From a virus: 20,204 nucleotides of DNA. The DNA lies in the IMG/VR virus record IMGVR_UViG_3300032242_000908, positions 1 to 20,204 of that record; one strand, 5' to 3'. Positions 5,376 to 11,714 of this stretch are shown here, piece by piece. Position 1 is the first letter of the stretch; every line of letters starts with the position of its first letter. The notes under the pieces were generated by a model that ran no database searches, was not told where the DNA came from, and worked only from the letters and a program-made list of their open reading frames with translations. The position numbers and the translations under genes were made by a program.

Positions 5376-7831
5376 TTTTCAATCTCCGGTGTTGTGGTTT
5401 GTTGCATCTGAACAGCTTGCTGGGCTTGCTTTTCTTTTATGGACGCGCCAACTTTGACGCCTTCTAATTGCATGCGGGCAGAGGATTCTTCTTTGCGCAT
5501 ATTGTTGGCATCTGCCTTGGCGGATGAGTCCAACACCATCTTCTGTTTATCCAGCTCCAGCTTGGCTTGGGCAATCTGGAAGTCCTGCTGAATTTTTTGA
5601 GCCTCCAACTGCAAACTTCCTTGCTTGAGCTGCAACTCCTGCTGCTGCATCATCACCAGCGGGTCTTGGGCTTGCTGCTGGGCCTGTTGTTGCTGGGCTT
5701 GCTGCTGGTTCATCTGCAACGCCTGCTGCGCGGCCTGCGCCATCATTCCCGATAGTGCTTGCTCAATCTGTGGTGGCAGCTCTTCATCCTCGGGCGGTAG
5801 GGCCAAGCCCAATTGCGCTTCAATTTGCTTGCGGTATTGGTAGCCTGCGTGCTCGGCAACGTGCGCCATGAGCGCTGCTGAAATGACCGGGGCCTTGGGA
5901 TTCTGCCCAATGCTGGCCGCAATCATCGGGTCTTGCATCATCGACATATGCACAGCAATATGCGACTGGTGGTCTTGGTTGAGGAATGCCTTAACCGGGT
6001 CGCCTTTAAGGATGGACATGTTCTCAGTTACCGGGTCACGCGGCTTCTGGTCTTCTGGCAAGGGCACGAGCTTGTCTGCGTTCTTGATGCCCAAAATCTC
6101 CAGCATGTTGCGATGCAACTGGGGCATGTTGTAGATGTCCGGCGCGGCCTGCGCCATCTGCATGACCGCCTGATACTGGACGACCCGCTGGCTCATGGTG
6201 GCTGCGTTGGGGTCGCTGACCGGAATCACGTCCACATGGTCGTAGTCTTCCTGCTTGGCCGTTGCCCCGCCCACGTCGGGCTGGTAGTCGTACGCTGGCT
6301 CCGTGTAGTCGCGGATGATTGCCGCCAGCAGCCGCAGCTCTTGCTTGAACGTGTAGTGCAGTCGCGCTTGCACCGCCGACATGACCTTGAGCTGGCGCTC
6401 CAACAGGGCCAGCGTTGTGCCCACCGGTGCTTGACCGGACATGTCGCTAATCTGCATGTCCGCCGTGGACGCGAACCTTCTACCTTCTTCTACGATGTTA
6501 TTCAACAAAGTGTATAGAACTTGGCTCGGCTCTTTGTACGGCAGCGGCAGGATGTTGTCGCGCAGCGCACCGGAACCGATGTCTACATCGCGGAACTCAC
6601 CCGGCTGAATGGGGGTGTCGTCGCCCTTGATGCGCAGCCCACGGGCCTTGAGTCCACCGGGCAAGTTGGACAGCGTGCCAGCATCCACCAACTGGCGCAT
6701 GATGCTGGTCGCACTTTTGGCAAACCCGCCGATAAGGTGAAATAGACCAAACCCGTAGGCGCCAAAGCCGGGGATGTACTGGTAGTGCACAAAGTGTTGG
6801 CGCTTGAGTTTTAGTTCATCGTCTTCCAACCAGTTGCGGCGGATGGCCAGCACGTCGTTGCTGTCTTTCAGCATCGTCAACACGTACGGCAACGCAATCC
6901 CCGTTGCGCCTTTATCATCCTCGTCTTCAAAACCCACGATGTCCAAGTCAACATGGGCTTCATAAATTGTGTAGCGGTCGTCGTTCAAATCACTGAAGCC
7001 AGTCTCTTTGTCCTTGGCCTGCTTGATGTCACTCAGGTCTTTGTCCGTCTCGGGCAGCTCGATATCGCGGTAGAACCCAGCTTTCTGAAGCTTGATAATC
7101 TCGTTCTTGGTCTTGCGCATGACGTGCGTGATGCGGTAGCACGTATCCAAGTCGGTCGTCCCATACGGCAGGATGATGTCTTCCGCCGGTATGAACATGG
7201 AGACCTGTCGCCCAAGGCTCGGGTCGTAGTAGACCTTCTTGAACGCGGAACCCGTAGCAGGCAAGCTCCACAGCATGCGTTCTTGCTCGGGCCGGAACTC
7301 GCGCATGACTTCCGTCAACTCATAGTTCATATCCGCCTCGACACGGGTCGCGGCCTCAATCTTCTCCGGCGTTTCTTTCCCGATAATCTTGGTGCGCACA
7401 GGCCCCGCAGCCGGGAACATCTCCGTGATAGTCTCCGACTGGAAGCGCACCACGGCTTCTGTAATCATGGGGTGGAACACGCCGCTGGCTCCTTGCCACG
7501 GCTCCGTGCGGTCTTCGTACTGCAAGCCCAACAGCTTGATGCCCTCGGTGTAGGCTTTCTCCCAGTCCTTGCGGCTGGCTTTGTCGTTGTCAATGTCTCC
7601 AGACAGGTCGCTTGCCAACTCCTGCAAGTCCCCCTCGTCCATCAGGTCGGCCAAGTTTGCGCCAAAGTCGTCTTCCCCATCACCGGGCTGGATGGAGATG
7701 TCTAGGTCTCCGGCGTGGATGTTGACTTCTTCCGGGTCAACAATCTCAATCTCAATCGGCTCCTCATCCCCGGCGAGTTCGTCCAGCCCGAGCGGTGCTT
7801 GATATAACCCTTTGTCTACGTTGGTGGCCAT
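5372..7831 (-). CDS. Portal protein
   Basis: The 819-aa protein is long for a portal. The first ~95 residues are acidic. The body contains the typical start of the portal core, KLLGLQYEDRTEPWQGAS and HPMITEAVVRFQSETITEMF, and a middle section with GSAFKKVYYDPSLGRQV and EDIILPYGTTDLDTC. It would form the dodecameric DNA-entry ring at one capsid vertex and dock the terminase. The C-terminal ~130 residues are Gln/Ala-rich (runs such as QQQAQQQQAQQQAQ) and then a long coiled coil, resembling the barrel extension of P22-type portals. Eleven bases separate it from the large terminase stop. The ribosome-binding site is weak (GAAAGAAA). Confidence 0.88.
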   Translation of the reverse strand: MATNVDKGLYQAPLGLDELAGDEEPIEIEIVDPEEVNIHAGDLDISIQPGDGEDDFGANLADLMDEGDLQELASDLSGDIDNDKASRKDWEKAYTEGIKLLGLQYEDRTEPWQGASGVFHPMITEAVVRFQSETITEMFPAAGPVRTKIIGKETPEKIEAATRVEADMNYELTEVMREFRPEQERMLWSLPATGSAFKKVYYDPSLGRQVSMFIPAEDIILPYGTTDLDTCYRITHVMRKTKNEIIKLQKAGFYRDIELPETDKDLSDIKQAKDKETGFSDLNDDRYTIYEAHVDLDIVGFEDEDDKGATGIALPYVLTMLKDSNDVLAIRRNWLEDDELKLKRQHFVHYQYIPGFGAYGFGLFHLIGGFAKSATSIMRQLVDAGTLSNLPGGLKARGLRIKGDDTPIQPGEFRDVDIGSGALRDNILPLPYKEPSQVLYTLLNNIVEEGRRFASTADMQISDMSGQAPVGTTLALLERQLKVMSAVQARLHYTFKQELRLLAAIIRDYTEPAYDYQPDVGGATAKQEDYDHVDVIPVSDPNAATMSQRVVQYQAVMQMAQAAPDIYNMPQLHRNMLEILGIKNADKLVPLPEDQKPRDPVTENMSILKGDPVKAFLNQDHQSHIAVHMSMMQDPMIAASIGQNPKAPVISAALMAHVAEHAGYQYRKQIEAQLGLALPPEDEELPPQIEQALSGMMAQAAQQALQMNQQQAQQQQAQQQAQDPLVMMQQQELQLKQGSLQLEAQKIQQDFQIAQAKLELDKQKMVLDSSAKADANNMRKEESSARMQLEGVKVGASIKEKQAQQAVQMQQTTTPEIEK
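5667..5708 (-). repeat. Direct repeat encoding Gln/Ala-rich portal tail
   Basis: TGGGCTTGCTGCTGG occurs at 5667-5681 and again at 5694-5708 (plus-strand reading), 27 bases apart, within a wider CTG/TTG-rich tract. Both are in frame and encode Gln/Ala. This is probably a slippage-derived low-complexity expansion of the portal C-terminus. Confidence 0.6.
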
Positions 7832-7842
7832 ATGTATTTCTT

Positions 7843-9384
7843 TCAGTAGTATGCGGTTGCCCGACGTCTAAAAATCTTGGGTTCATCCTTCTCGTCGGAG
7901 TCGAGTGAGACAAAGCCGCCTTGTCGATAGCGCAGGAGGGCCTGCGATGTGGTGTCCACATAGTCATCATTATCTCCGTTTGGAAATGATGCCACCTCTT
8001 CAATTACTTCCCGCGCCCAGCGAGTATCTGGAGCCCACACAACGCCAGACACAAACAAATCGGATACGGCATTTAACCGCACCATCTTATCGTTGCCCCG
8101 GCTGGGGCTGAACTCTTGCACCGGTATGCCCATCTGACGCAACTCTTGGATTAGCGGGGCTCCTGCGGCTTTTTTCTCCACGATGAGCGCGTCGGGCTCC
8201 CACTCCTTGTAGTGCTTGAGTGCTACTTGTTTTAGTTCAGGAAATGCCATCCGGTCTTTGAAGGCGTCCAGCAAAATAATCTGCGGCGCGTTGCCCTCTT
8301 CCTCGTTGTACCAAACGCCCCATGTAGTGCAGGCGCTGTAGTCGGAGTTGTTCTTGGTCTCAAACGCCGTATCCCAGCTCTGCAAAATGTACTCACACTT
8401 GGGTGGGTCATCGCCTGTCCAAATCCGCCAGCTTTTACGGCTCACGATGGCGGCTGTGTCGCTGGTTGGCTGCTGCATGTACTGGGCGTTCCAATACCGG
8501 GGGTCAATACTGGCCTTGGTCGTCTTCAAGGACTCCAGCGTCCACTGCTCCGGCCAAAGGGACTTCTCTTGCGGCGTGTCTTCGTTCAGGATGGCTGGGA
8601 GCTCAACGATTTCCCACGGAATAGAGTCCGGGTTCTTGGTTTGGTACGTCAGCAGGCGTCCGGTCAGGTCTAGTAACGACCAGCGTGTCATCACAATGAT
8701 GATTGCCCCTCCGGGCATGAGCCGTTGCAACGGCCCGGTCTGCATCCACGACCATGCGGTATCAAATGCCAGCCGGGAATTGACCTTTACGTCCTGTTCT
8801 GAGTGAGGGTCGTCAATAACGAATAAGTCAGCGCCGCGTCCGGCCAACGCACCACCCACGCCAGCAGCGTAGTACTGCCCACCGGCCCCAGTAGACCACT
8901 TTCCAGCAGCTTTTTGGTCATCTGCAACGCGTGTTTCGGGAAAAATCTCTTTGTAGTCATCGTTGTCAAGCAAATTTCGCACACGGCGACCGTAATCCTC
9001 CGACAAACCTGCCGTGTGAGTGGCCATGATGATTTTTTTGTCGGGGTATTTGCCTAAAAAGTAGGCTGGAAACAGGTATGAGCTGAACTCGGACTTGCCC
9101 ATACGGGGTGCAATATTGATGATGACGCGTTTTTTGCGCCCCTCAATCACGTCCGTGAAGATTTTGGCTATTTTCCTGTGGTGTGCGCCAATCTTGAAGC
9201 CCGGATAGACCGCGGTAGCAAAGCCCAGCATGTTGTGTTGCGCCGCAGCAAGCGATACCCGCTTCTCACGGACTTCCAAATCCGCAAACAACTCCATTTT
9301 TTCTTGGAGTGTCATGGTTGGCAACGCTTTCATCAGCGCTTCCAGCTCTTGTTTGTTCAGCGACGTGAAAACTTCAGGCGTCAT
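7843..9384 (-). CDS. terL: Terminase large subunit (packaging ATPase/nuclease)
   Basis: The 513-aa protein is of the expected length. The ATPase domain shows a Walker A-like APRMGKS (residues 92-98), Walker B LFVIDD (187-192) followed by PHSEQD, and the coupling motif VMTRW (231-235). The C-terminal RNase H-like nuclease shows SWDTAF (D338), IVEKKAAG (E403) and DDYVDTTSQAL with D474/D477, matching the usual acidic triad. It translocates DNA into the prohead through the portal and cuts concatemers. Its ATG overlaps the upstream small-subunit gene by 11 bases. No intein or frameshift is seen. Confidence 0.95.
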   Translation of the reverse strand: MTPEVFTSLNKQELEALMKALPTMTLQEKMELFADLEVREKRVSLAAAQHNMLGFATAVYPGFKIGAHHRKIAKIFTDVIEGRKKRVIINIAPRMGKSEFSSYLFPAYFLGKYPDKKIIMATHTAGLSEDYGRRVRNLLDNDDYKEIFPETRVADDQKAAGKWSTGAGGQYYAAGVGGALAGRGADLFVIDDPHSEQDVKVNSRLAFDTAWSWMQTGPLQRLMPGGAIIIVMTRWSLLDLTGRLLTYQTKNPDSIPWEIVELPAILNEDTPQEKSLWPEQWTLESLKTTKASIDPRYWNAQYMQQPTSDTAAIVSRKSWRIWTGDDPPKCEYILQSWDTAFETKNNSDYSACTTWGVWYNEEEGNAPQIILLDAFKDRMAFPELKQVALKHYKEWEPDALIVEKKAAGAPLIQELRQMGIPVQEFSPSRGNDKMVRLNAVSDLFVSGVVWAPDTRWAREVIEEVASFPNGDNDDYVDTTSQALLRYRQGGFVSLDSDEKDEPKIFRRRATAYY

Positions 9385-9946
9385 TGGTCAGAACTGCTTC
9401 TTGAATATCGACCACGCCCATAAACCGATTGAGTTTTTCTTTGATTCGTTGTTCCAACTCGGTGTCGGTGAGCGCTTCTTTCTGCACTTCAATCTTGTCA
9501 GTGAACAAACCTATCTCGGTCACCTTGCCGAGTAGGCCAAGCGCTTTTAGACGGATGCTTGCGTTGGGGTTTTGGGTTTCTTCTACCAGTTTGGCCACGG
9601 TGTATCCGCGCAGCTCCTTGGCTTGGTTGACAAATTCCCAGTCGTATGCGGTCAGCATGCCCACCAGATGTTGCACCGCCGCAGGAGTCTTAACTTGTGC
9701 CAGCGCAGTGTGGGTAATTTCTTCCGGTGATGCAGAGACTAGGTTTGCAAACGCCTCTTGCGCAGCTTTGGTGTCAAGGGTAGTTGCCAGCTCTTTGCTG
9801 TCTACCGCCCCCATCTTGGTCAGCCAGTTGGATGTGTTGATTTTGGCGTTGAGTAAAGACGTGGGGTCAGCATGTTTCGCCGCTGCCACGGGACGTGGGC
9901 GGTTATCAAAAATATCCGGCTCAAAATCAATCAGGTGTTCAAACAT
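9374..9946 (-). CDS. terS: Probable terminase small subunit
   Basis: The 190-aa helical protein lies immediately upstream of, and overlaps, the large terminase, the usual place for the DNA-recognition subunit. The segment ASIRLKALGLLGKVTEIGLF (about residues 128-147) followed by DKIEVQKE and an acidic/basic helix resembles the end of many small terminases. The N-terminal MFEHLIDFEPDIFDNRPRP may be flexible. The ribosome-binding site is weak (GAGG 13 bases upstream), consistent with coupling to the 24-codon ORF that overlaps its start. The assignment rests mainly on position and C-terminal pattern; a classical helix-turn-helix is not obvious. Confidence 0.7.
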   Translation of the reverse strand: MFEHLIDFEPDIFDNRPRPVAAAKHADPTSLLNAKINTSNWLTKMGAVDSKELATTLDTKAAQEAFANLVSASPEEITHTALAQVKTPAAVQHLVGMLTAYDWEFVNQAKELRGYTVAKLVEETQNPNASIRLKALGLLGKVTEIGLFTDKIEVQKEALTDTELEQRIKEKLNRFMGVVDIQEAVLTNDA

Positions 9947-10013
9947 GCGTAGGTATTGTGACCTCGTTGGACACAGTGTATACTACTTCCCGGTAGGTGT
10001 GTTCTTCTTGCAC
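9939..10013 (-). CDS. Candidate 24-aa leader peptide upstream of terminase
   Basis: A GTG-started ORF (MQEEHTYREVVYTVSNEV...) begins eight bases after a perfect AAGGAG (10027-10022). Its stop overlaps the small-terminase start by 8 bases. An alternative ATG at 10015 in another frame gives only MCKKNTPTGK. The good ribosome-binding site here, contrasted with the poor one before the terminase gene, suggests translational coupling. It could also be the remnant of a longer gene. The peptide is not recognised. Confidence 0.4.
   Translation of the reverse strand: MQEEHTYREVVYTVSNEVTIPTHV
9956..9984 (+). promoter_or_regulatory. Sigma70-type promoter facing away from the terminase operon
   Basis: The -35 is TTGTGA (9956-9961, 4 of 6), the spacer is 17 bp and the -10 is TATACT (9979-9984, 5 of 6), preceded by TG. 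Predicted start is near 9991. The only thing downstream before the terminator at 10051-10080 is ~60 nt of non-coding sequence. Confidence 0.55.
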
Positions 10014-10080
10014 ATTTGCTTCTCCTTGGTAGGTAACACTATCCTTAACTCCCCGGCCTCAAAAACCGGGGATTTTTTTT
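9991..10080 (+). ncRNA. Candidate ~90-nt antisense RNA to the terminase leader
   Basis: This is the span from the predicted start of the 9956-9984 promoter to the end of a strong terminator. The RNA would have a pyrimidine-rich unpaired 5' part with two GGTAGGT copies and a 3' terminator hairpin. It would be exactly complementary to the AAGGAG ribosome-binding site (10022-10027) and the start of the leader ORF on the minus strand, so it could repress late translation in cis. No known RNA family is recognised; transcription is inferred only from promoter and terminator. Confidence 0.4.
10051..10080 (+). terminator. Strong Rho-independent terminator, plus strand
   Basis: CCCCGG (10051-10056), 9-nt loop, CCGGGG (10066-10071), then A and eight T (10073-10080). 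It ends a rightward transcript although no rightward gene lies upstream of it in this region; it also shields the early region from rightward read-through. Confidence 0.85.
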
Positions 10081-10215
10081 GAAATTTTTAGGGCCTGCTT
10101 ATTTTTTAAGCAAGGGAGTGGGTTGCTGGATTGAGTGGTTGTCTAAGGTTTTACAAAGTATGCTGTGCGGCTACGGAACAGTGTTTGGGGCAAAGTGCCA
10201 TCGTCTGCTGCATAA

Positions 10216-10239
10216 GGGGTGATACCCCCGTGGTGGGGT
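10216..10239. repeat. Three-part GGGGT/ACCCC/GGGGT element
   Basis: GGGGT (10216-10220), ACCCC (10224-10228) and GGGGT (10235-10239) allow the middle segment to pair with either neighbour. The left pair forms the tight dyad GGGGTGATACCCC. It lies ~40 bp upstream of the early promoter and could be an operator or a switchable structure. Confidence 0.4.
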
Positions 10240-10279
10240 CGCCATAGTGTCTACTACCCTGCATTATTTACACCCCTTG

Positions 10280-10288
10280 TGGTAAAAT
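10280..10288 (+). promoter_or_regulatory. Extended -10 promoter for rightward early genes
   Basis: TGGTAAAAT contains the extended -10 TGn followed by TAAAAT (10283-10288, 5 of 6). There is no good -35 at 17 bp. Predicted start is near 10295, ~30 bases before palindrome copy 1 and ~65 before the first early ATG. It is the best candidate for driving the early operon. Confidence 0.6.
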
Positions 10289-10324
10289 AGAGGCATCGGT
10301 TGGGGAATGGCTCCGACTGATACC

Positions 10325-10339
10325 GTTGCACTGTGCAAC
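10325..10339 (+). repeat. Palindromic repeat copy 1
   Basis: GTTGCACTGTGCAAC, a 7+1+7 palindrome. It lies in the leader of the first early gene, 21 bases before its ATG, followed by ACTTTCTTACTGGAGAAACC. Confidence 0.95.
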
Positions 10340-10360
10340 ACTTTCTTACTGGAGAAACCT

Positions 10361-10765
10361 ATGACGAAGTTCAACAAGACCGCCCTGTTCGCAGCCCTCA
10401 ACAAGTTTGTGGACGACAAAGTCGCCCTCATCACATCCGTACGCAGTGCGGGCTACAAGACGCTGGAGGAAGCTCGCCCCGATGTAATGGAATGGGTATG
10501 CACTCGGGTGAAGGGTGTGTCCGTGGCCACACGCGGCTCTCAGGTGGTGTTCAAGGGTGACAAGGCTAAATGCTCCGATGCGCGTAGCGCGTTGCGAGAC
10601 GTGATGCTGAACATCCAAGGCACTACGCGCCGCAAGGCCGCAGCCGCTGCTGCACCGAAAGAAGACCACAAGCCCGCACCGCTGACCAAGACGCAACGCA
10701 CCGCCCTCGACTTGGCAATCGCCGCTTTCGGTAGCAAGGCCAAGCTGTTGGCTGCTCTGAAGTAA
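10361..10765 (+). CDS. Basic Ala/Lys-rich early protein, unknown
   Basis: The 134-aa protein starts MTKFNKTALFAALNKFVDDK. An N-terminal ~90-residue alpha/beta region (containing KGVSVATRGSQVVFKGDK) is joined by an Ala-rich linker (RRKAAAAAAPKEDHKPAPL) to a C-terminal ~35-residue helix pair ending in AAFGSKAKLLAALK. Net basic charge and the linker suggest nucleic-acid binding, but no family is recognised. The start at 10361 (GGAG at 10351-10354) is preferred over an in-frame ATG at 10307 because the leader with palindrome and ribosome-binding site repeats before other genes. It is the first gene after the early promoter, a place often used for takeover or regulatory proteins. Confidence 0.75.
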   Translation: MTKFNKTALFAALNKFVDDKVALITSVRSAGYKTLEEARPDVMEWVCTRVKGVSVATRGSQVVFKGDKAKCSDARSALRDVMLNIQGTTRRKAAAAAAPKEDHKPAPLTKTQRTALDLAIAAFGSKAKLLAALK

Positions 10766-10769
10766 ATCT

Positions 10770-10784
10770 GTTGCACTGTGCAAC
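10770..10784 (+). repeat. Palindromic repeat copy 2
   Basis: Exact GTTGCACTGTGCAAC, starting 5 bases after the stop of the first early gene and directly followed by GCTTTT and the 10791-10823 hairpin. Confidence 0.95.
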
Positions 10785-10790
10785 GCTTTT

Positions 10791-10836
10791 CCACGCAAGA
10801 CTCCGAGGGCGGGGCTTGCGTGGTGTTTCTTTTATT
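10791..10836 (+). terminator. Terminator/attenuator between first two early genes
   Basis: CCACGCAAG (10791-10799) pairs with CTTGCGTGG (10815-10823). An inner CTCC/GGGG stem lengthens the hairpin, and TGTTTCTTTTATT follows. The T tract is interrupted, so partial termination is likely. It lies between palindrome copy 2 and the ribosome-binding site of the 49-aa gene. Confidence 0.65.
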
Positions 10837-10854
10837 GTCAACCGGAGATTCCAA

Positions 10855-11004
10855 ATGACCTATGCACACTCAGTCCGCGTAATCCGCAAGGGCTTGTTTT
10901 GGCGTGTTGAACGCTACGCTTTCGGGCGGTGGCAAACAATGCGTGACCTCTACACCACACGGGCAGAAGCCCGCGCAGACCAAGCGTGGTGGGCCACAGA
11001 GTAG
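10855..11004 (+). CDS. Small 49-aa early protein, unknown
   Basis: MTYAHSVRVIRKGLFWRVER... is short, basic and aromatic-rich (five Trp or so), ending AWWATE. The ATG at 10855 has CCGGAG upstream. Longer in-frame versions would begin inside palindrome copy 2 and run through the hairpin, so they are rejected. It looks like a small beta-strand pair followed by a helix (TTRAEARADQAWW). No family is recognised. It is flanked by palindrome copies 2 and 3. Confidence 0.6.
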   Translation: MTYAHSVRVIRKGLFWRVERYAFGRWQTMRDLYTTRAEARADQAWWATE

Positions 11005-11012
11005 GGCTTTCT

Positions 11013-11036
11013 GCAAGCGTAGCGTGCTGCGCTTGC
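11013..11036 (+). repeat. Stem-loop after the 49-aa gene
   Basis: GCAAGCG (11013-11019) and CGCTTGC (11030-11036) form a 7-bp stem with a 10-nt loop, followed by a second small stem GGGCA/TGCCC (11038-11051). There is no T tract, so it is a structure of unknown role rather than a clear terminator. Confidence 0.45.
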
Positions 11037-11057
11037 GGGGCAATCCTGCCCATATCT

Positions 11058-11072
11058 GTTGCACTGTGCAAC
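11058..11072 (+). repeat. Palindromic repeat copy 3
   Basis: Exact GTTGCACTGTGCAAC. The following leader, ACTTTTTCTTATGGAGAATC then CTATG, closely repeats that of copy 1 up to the start codon at 11095. Confidence 0.95.
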
Positions 11073-11094
11073 ACTTTTTCTTATGGAGAATCCT

Positions 11095-11292
11095 ATGAAC
11101 CACATCGCTAACCGCATCCAATCTATCAACCCCTTCACCCGAGCTACCCTGACTGTGTACCCCGTGGGGACATGGCGTGACGAGCGCACCAAAAAGGAAG
11201 TGAACCAAGCCCTGTACTTCTACCAATGCGGGGCAGACCGCTACACAGTGACTGTGTGGCACAAGCCAAAGGCCAAAGTGTCTACACACTGA
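11095..11292 (+). CDS. Small 65-aa early protein, unknown
   Basis: MNHIANRIQSINPFTRATLT... is a small basic protein with a probable beta-rich C-terminus (ALYFYQCGADRYTVTVWHKP). Start at 11095 with GGAGAA at 11085-11090; an in-frame ATG at 11083 lies too close to the palindrome. It is the last gene before the long inverted repeat. No family is recognised; position suggests a host-takeover or regulatory small protein. Confidence 0.65.
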   Translation: MNHIANRIQSINPFTRATLTVYPVGTWRDERTKKEVNQALYFYQCGADRYTVTVWHKPKAKVSTH

Positions 11293-11337
11293 CCGAGTGT
11301 CTCTAGAAATACTACACAAGTTAGTAGAATTTCAACC

Positions 11338-11418
11338 TATCCGGCGTGTATATAGCGTGGACACACTTTCGGACACGCTAACCCATTGATTTGTAATGAG
11401 TATCGGCGCAGTACTCCA
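11338..11418 (+). repeat. Left arm of large imperfect inverted repeat
   Basis: It begins TATCCGG, continues TATAGCG, GGACACGCTAA (11371-11381, exact match to the other arm), TTGAT, and ends GGCGCAGTACTCCA. Read on the minus strand it encodes W-S-T-A-P-I first, as does the right arm on the plus strand. Confidence 0.75.
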
Positions 11419-11546
11419 GTCTATATATATAAATATAATTATTAAGATAAGTAAGTATGTATCTCCCCATATACCCACAGGTTCCAACTGCTTGGCTTGC
11501 CCTTGCTTCCTTTGGCGTATTAGTTCGTTTAAAACAACGGACTTTT

Positions 11547-11628
11547 TGGAGTACCGCGCCAATTACCTATACACATCAAGGACTTAGCGTGTCCAGCACC
11601 ACGACACGCGCTATAGATAAACCGGATA
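11547..11628 (-). repeat. Right arm of large imperfect inverted repeat
   Basis: Its reverse complement matches the left arm in order: TATCCGG, CTATAGCG, GGACACGCTAA, TTGAT, GGCGCGGTACTCCA. The arms are separated by ~128 bp, including the AT-rich centre. Within the right arm GCGTGTC and GACACGC (about 11586-11608) form a further small dyad. Confidence 0.75.
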
Positions 11629-11639
11629 CCCCTACCATG

Positions 11640-11670
11640 TCTACAGAAAAAGGTATGCAGAATGTATAAT
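11640..11670 (+). promoter_or_regulatory. Promoter with consensus -10 before the 263-aa gene
   Basis: TATAAT (11665-11670, 6 of 6), preceded by TG. The -35 is weak: TCTACA (11640-11645) at a long 19-bp spacing. Predicted start ~11677 puts palindrome copy 4 (11683-11697) at about +6 to +20, a classic operator position. Confidence 0.6.
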
Positions 11671-11682
11671 AGCCGTGAAAGT

Positions 11683-11697
11683 GTTGCACTGTGCAAC
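11683..11697 (+). repeat. Palindromic repeat copy 4
   Basis: Exact GTTGCACTGTGCAAC, just downstream of a consensus -10 and 17 bases before the ATG at 11715. Confidence 0.95.
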
Positions 11698-11714
11698 GCT
11701 AACGGAGACCTTGA

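Larger units (their letters stand above)
9947..10360. other. Divergent control region between late and early blocks
   Basis: No full-length gene fits in this ~410-bp stretch between the leftward terminase operon and the rightward early genes. It holds a plus-strand promoter (9956-9984), a strong plus-strand terminator (10051-10080), an AT-rich hairpin TGCTTA/TAAGCA (10096-10112), a GGGGT/ACCCC/GGGGT cluster (10216-10239), the early promoter (10280-10288) and palindrome copy 1. AGTGTATACTAC (9975-9986) and AGTGTCTACTAC (10246-10257) are near-identical direct repeats. I could not identify a convincing leftward promoter for the terminase operon. Confidence 0.6.
11293..11714. other. Gene-poor AT-rich region with large inverted repeat
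   Basis: No ORF here has a supported start. It contains the 81-bp/82-bp inverted arms (separate entries), a central AT-rich tract (about 11419-11460, TATATATAAATATAATTATT), several GGACAC/GTGTCC motifs and, at the right end, the promoter and palindrome copy 4 of the next gene. A replication origin, a degenerate mobile element or a duplicated gene fragment are all possible. Confidence 0.6.

Noticed and set aside
6953-7705. 250-codon plus-strand ORF
   Set aside because: It is antisense to the portal gene, whose protein has clear portal features; the reverse frame is open through codon bias.
10267-10288. TTTACA as the -35 for TAAAAT
   Set aside because: The spacing is only 10 bp, so the extended -10 interpretation is used instead.
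10307-10360. Longer start (ATG at 10307) for the first early gene
   Set aside because: It would translate the palindrome and the conserved leader; the GGAG-supported ATG at 10361 fits the repeated leader pattern better.
11332-11562. 76-codon minus-strand ORF starting at a TTG in the inverted repeat
   Set aside because: There is no good ribosome-binding site, it spans the AT-rich centre as an unlikely hydrophobic stretch, and both ends are arm sequence. Its WSTAPI part is reported as a finding instead.
11396-11587. 63-codon plus-strand ORF in the inverted repeat
   Set aside because: No ribosome-binding site, and the low-complexity Ile/Tyr content comes from the TATA-rich tract.
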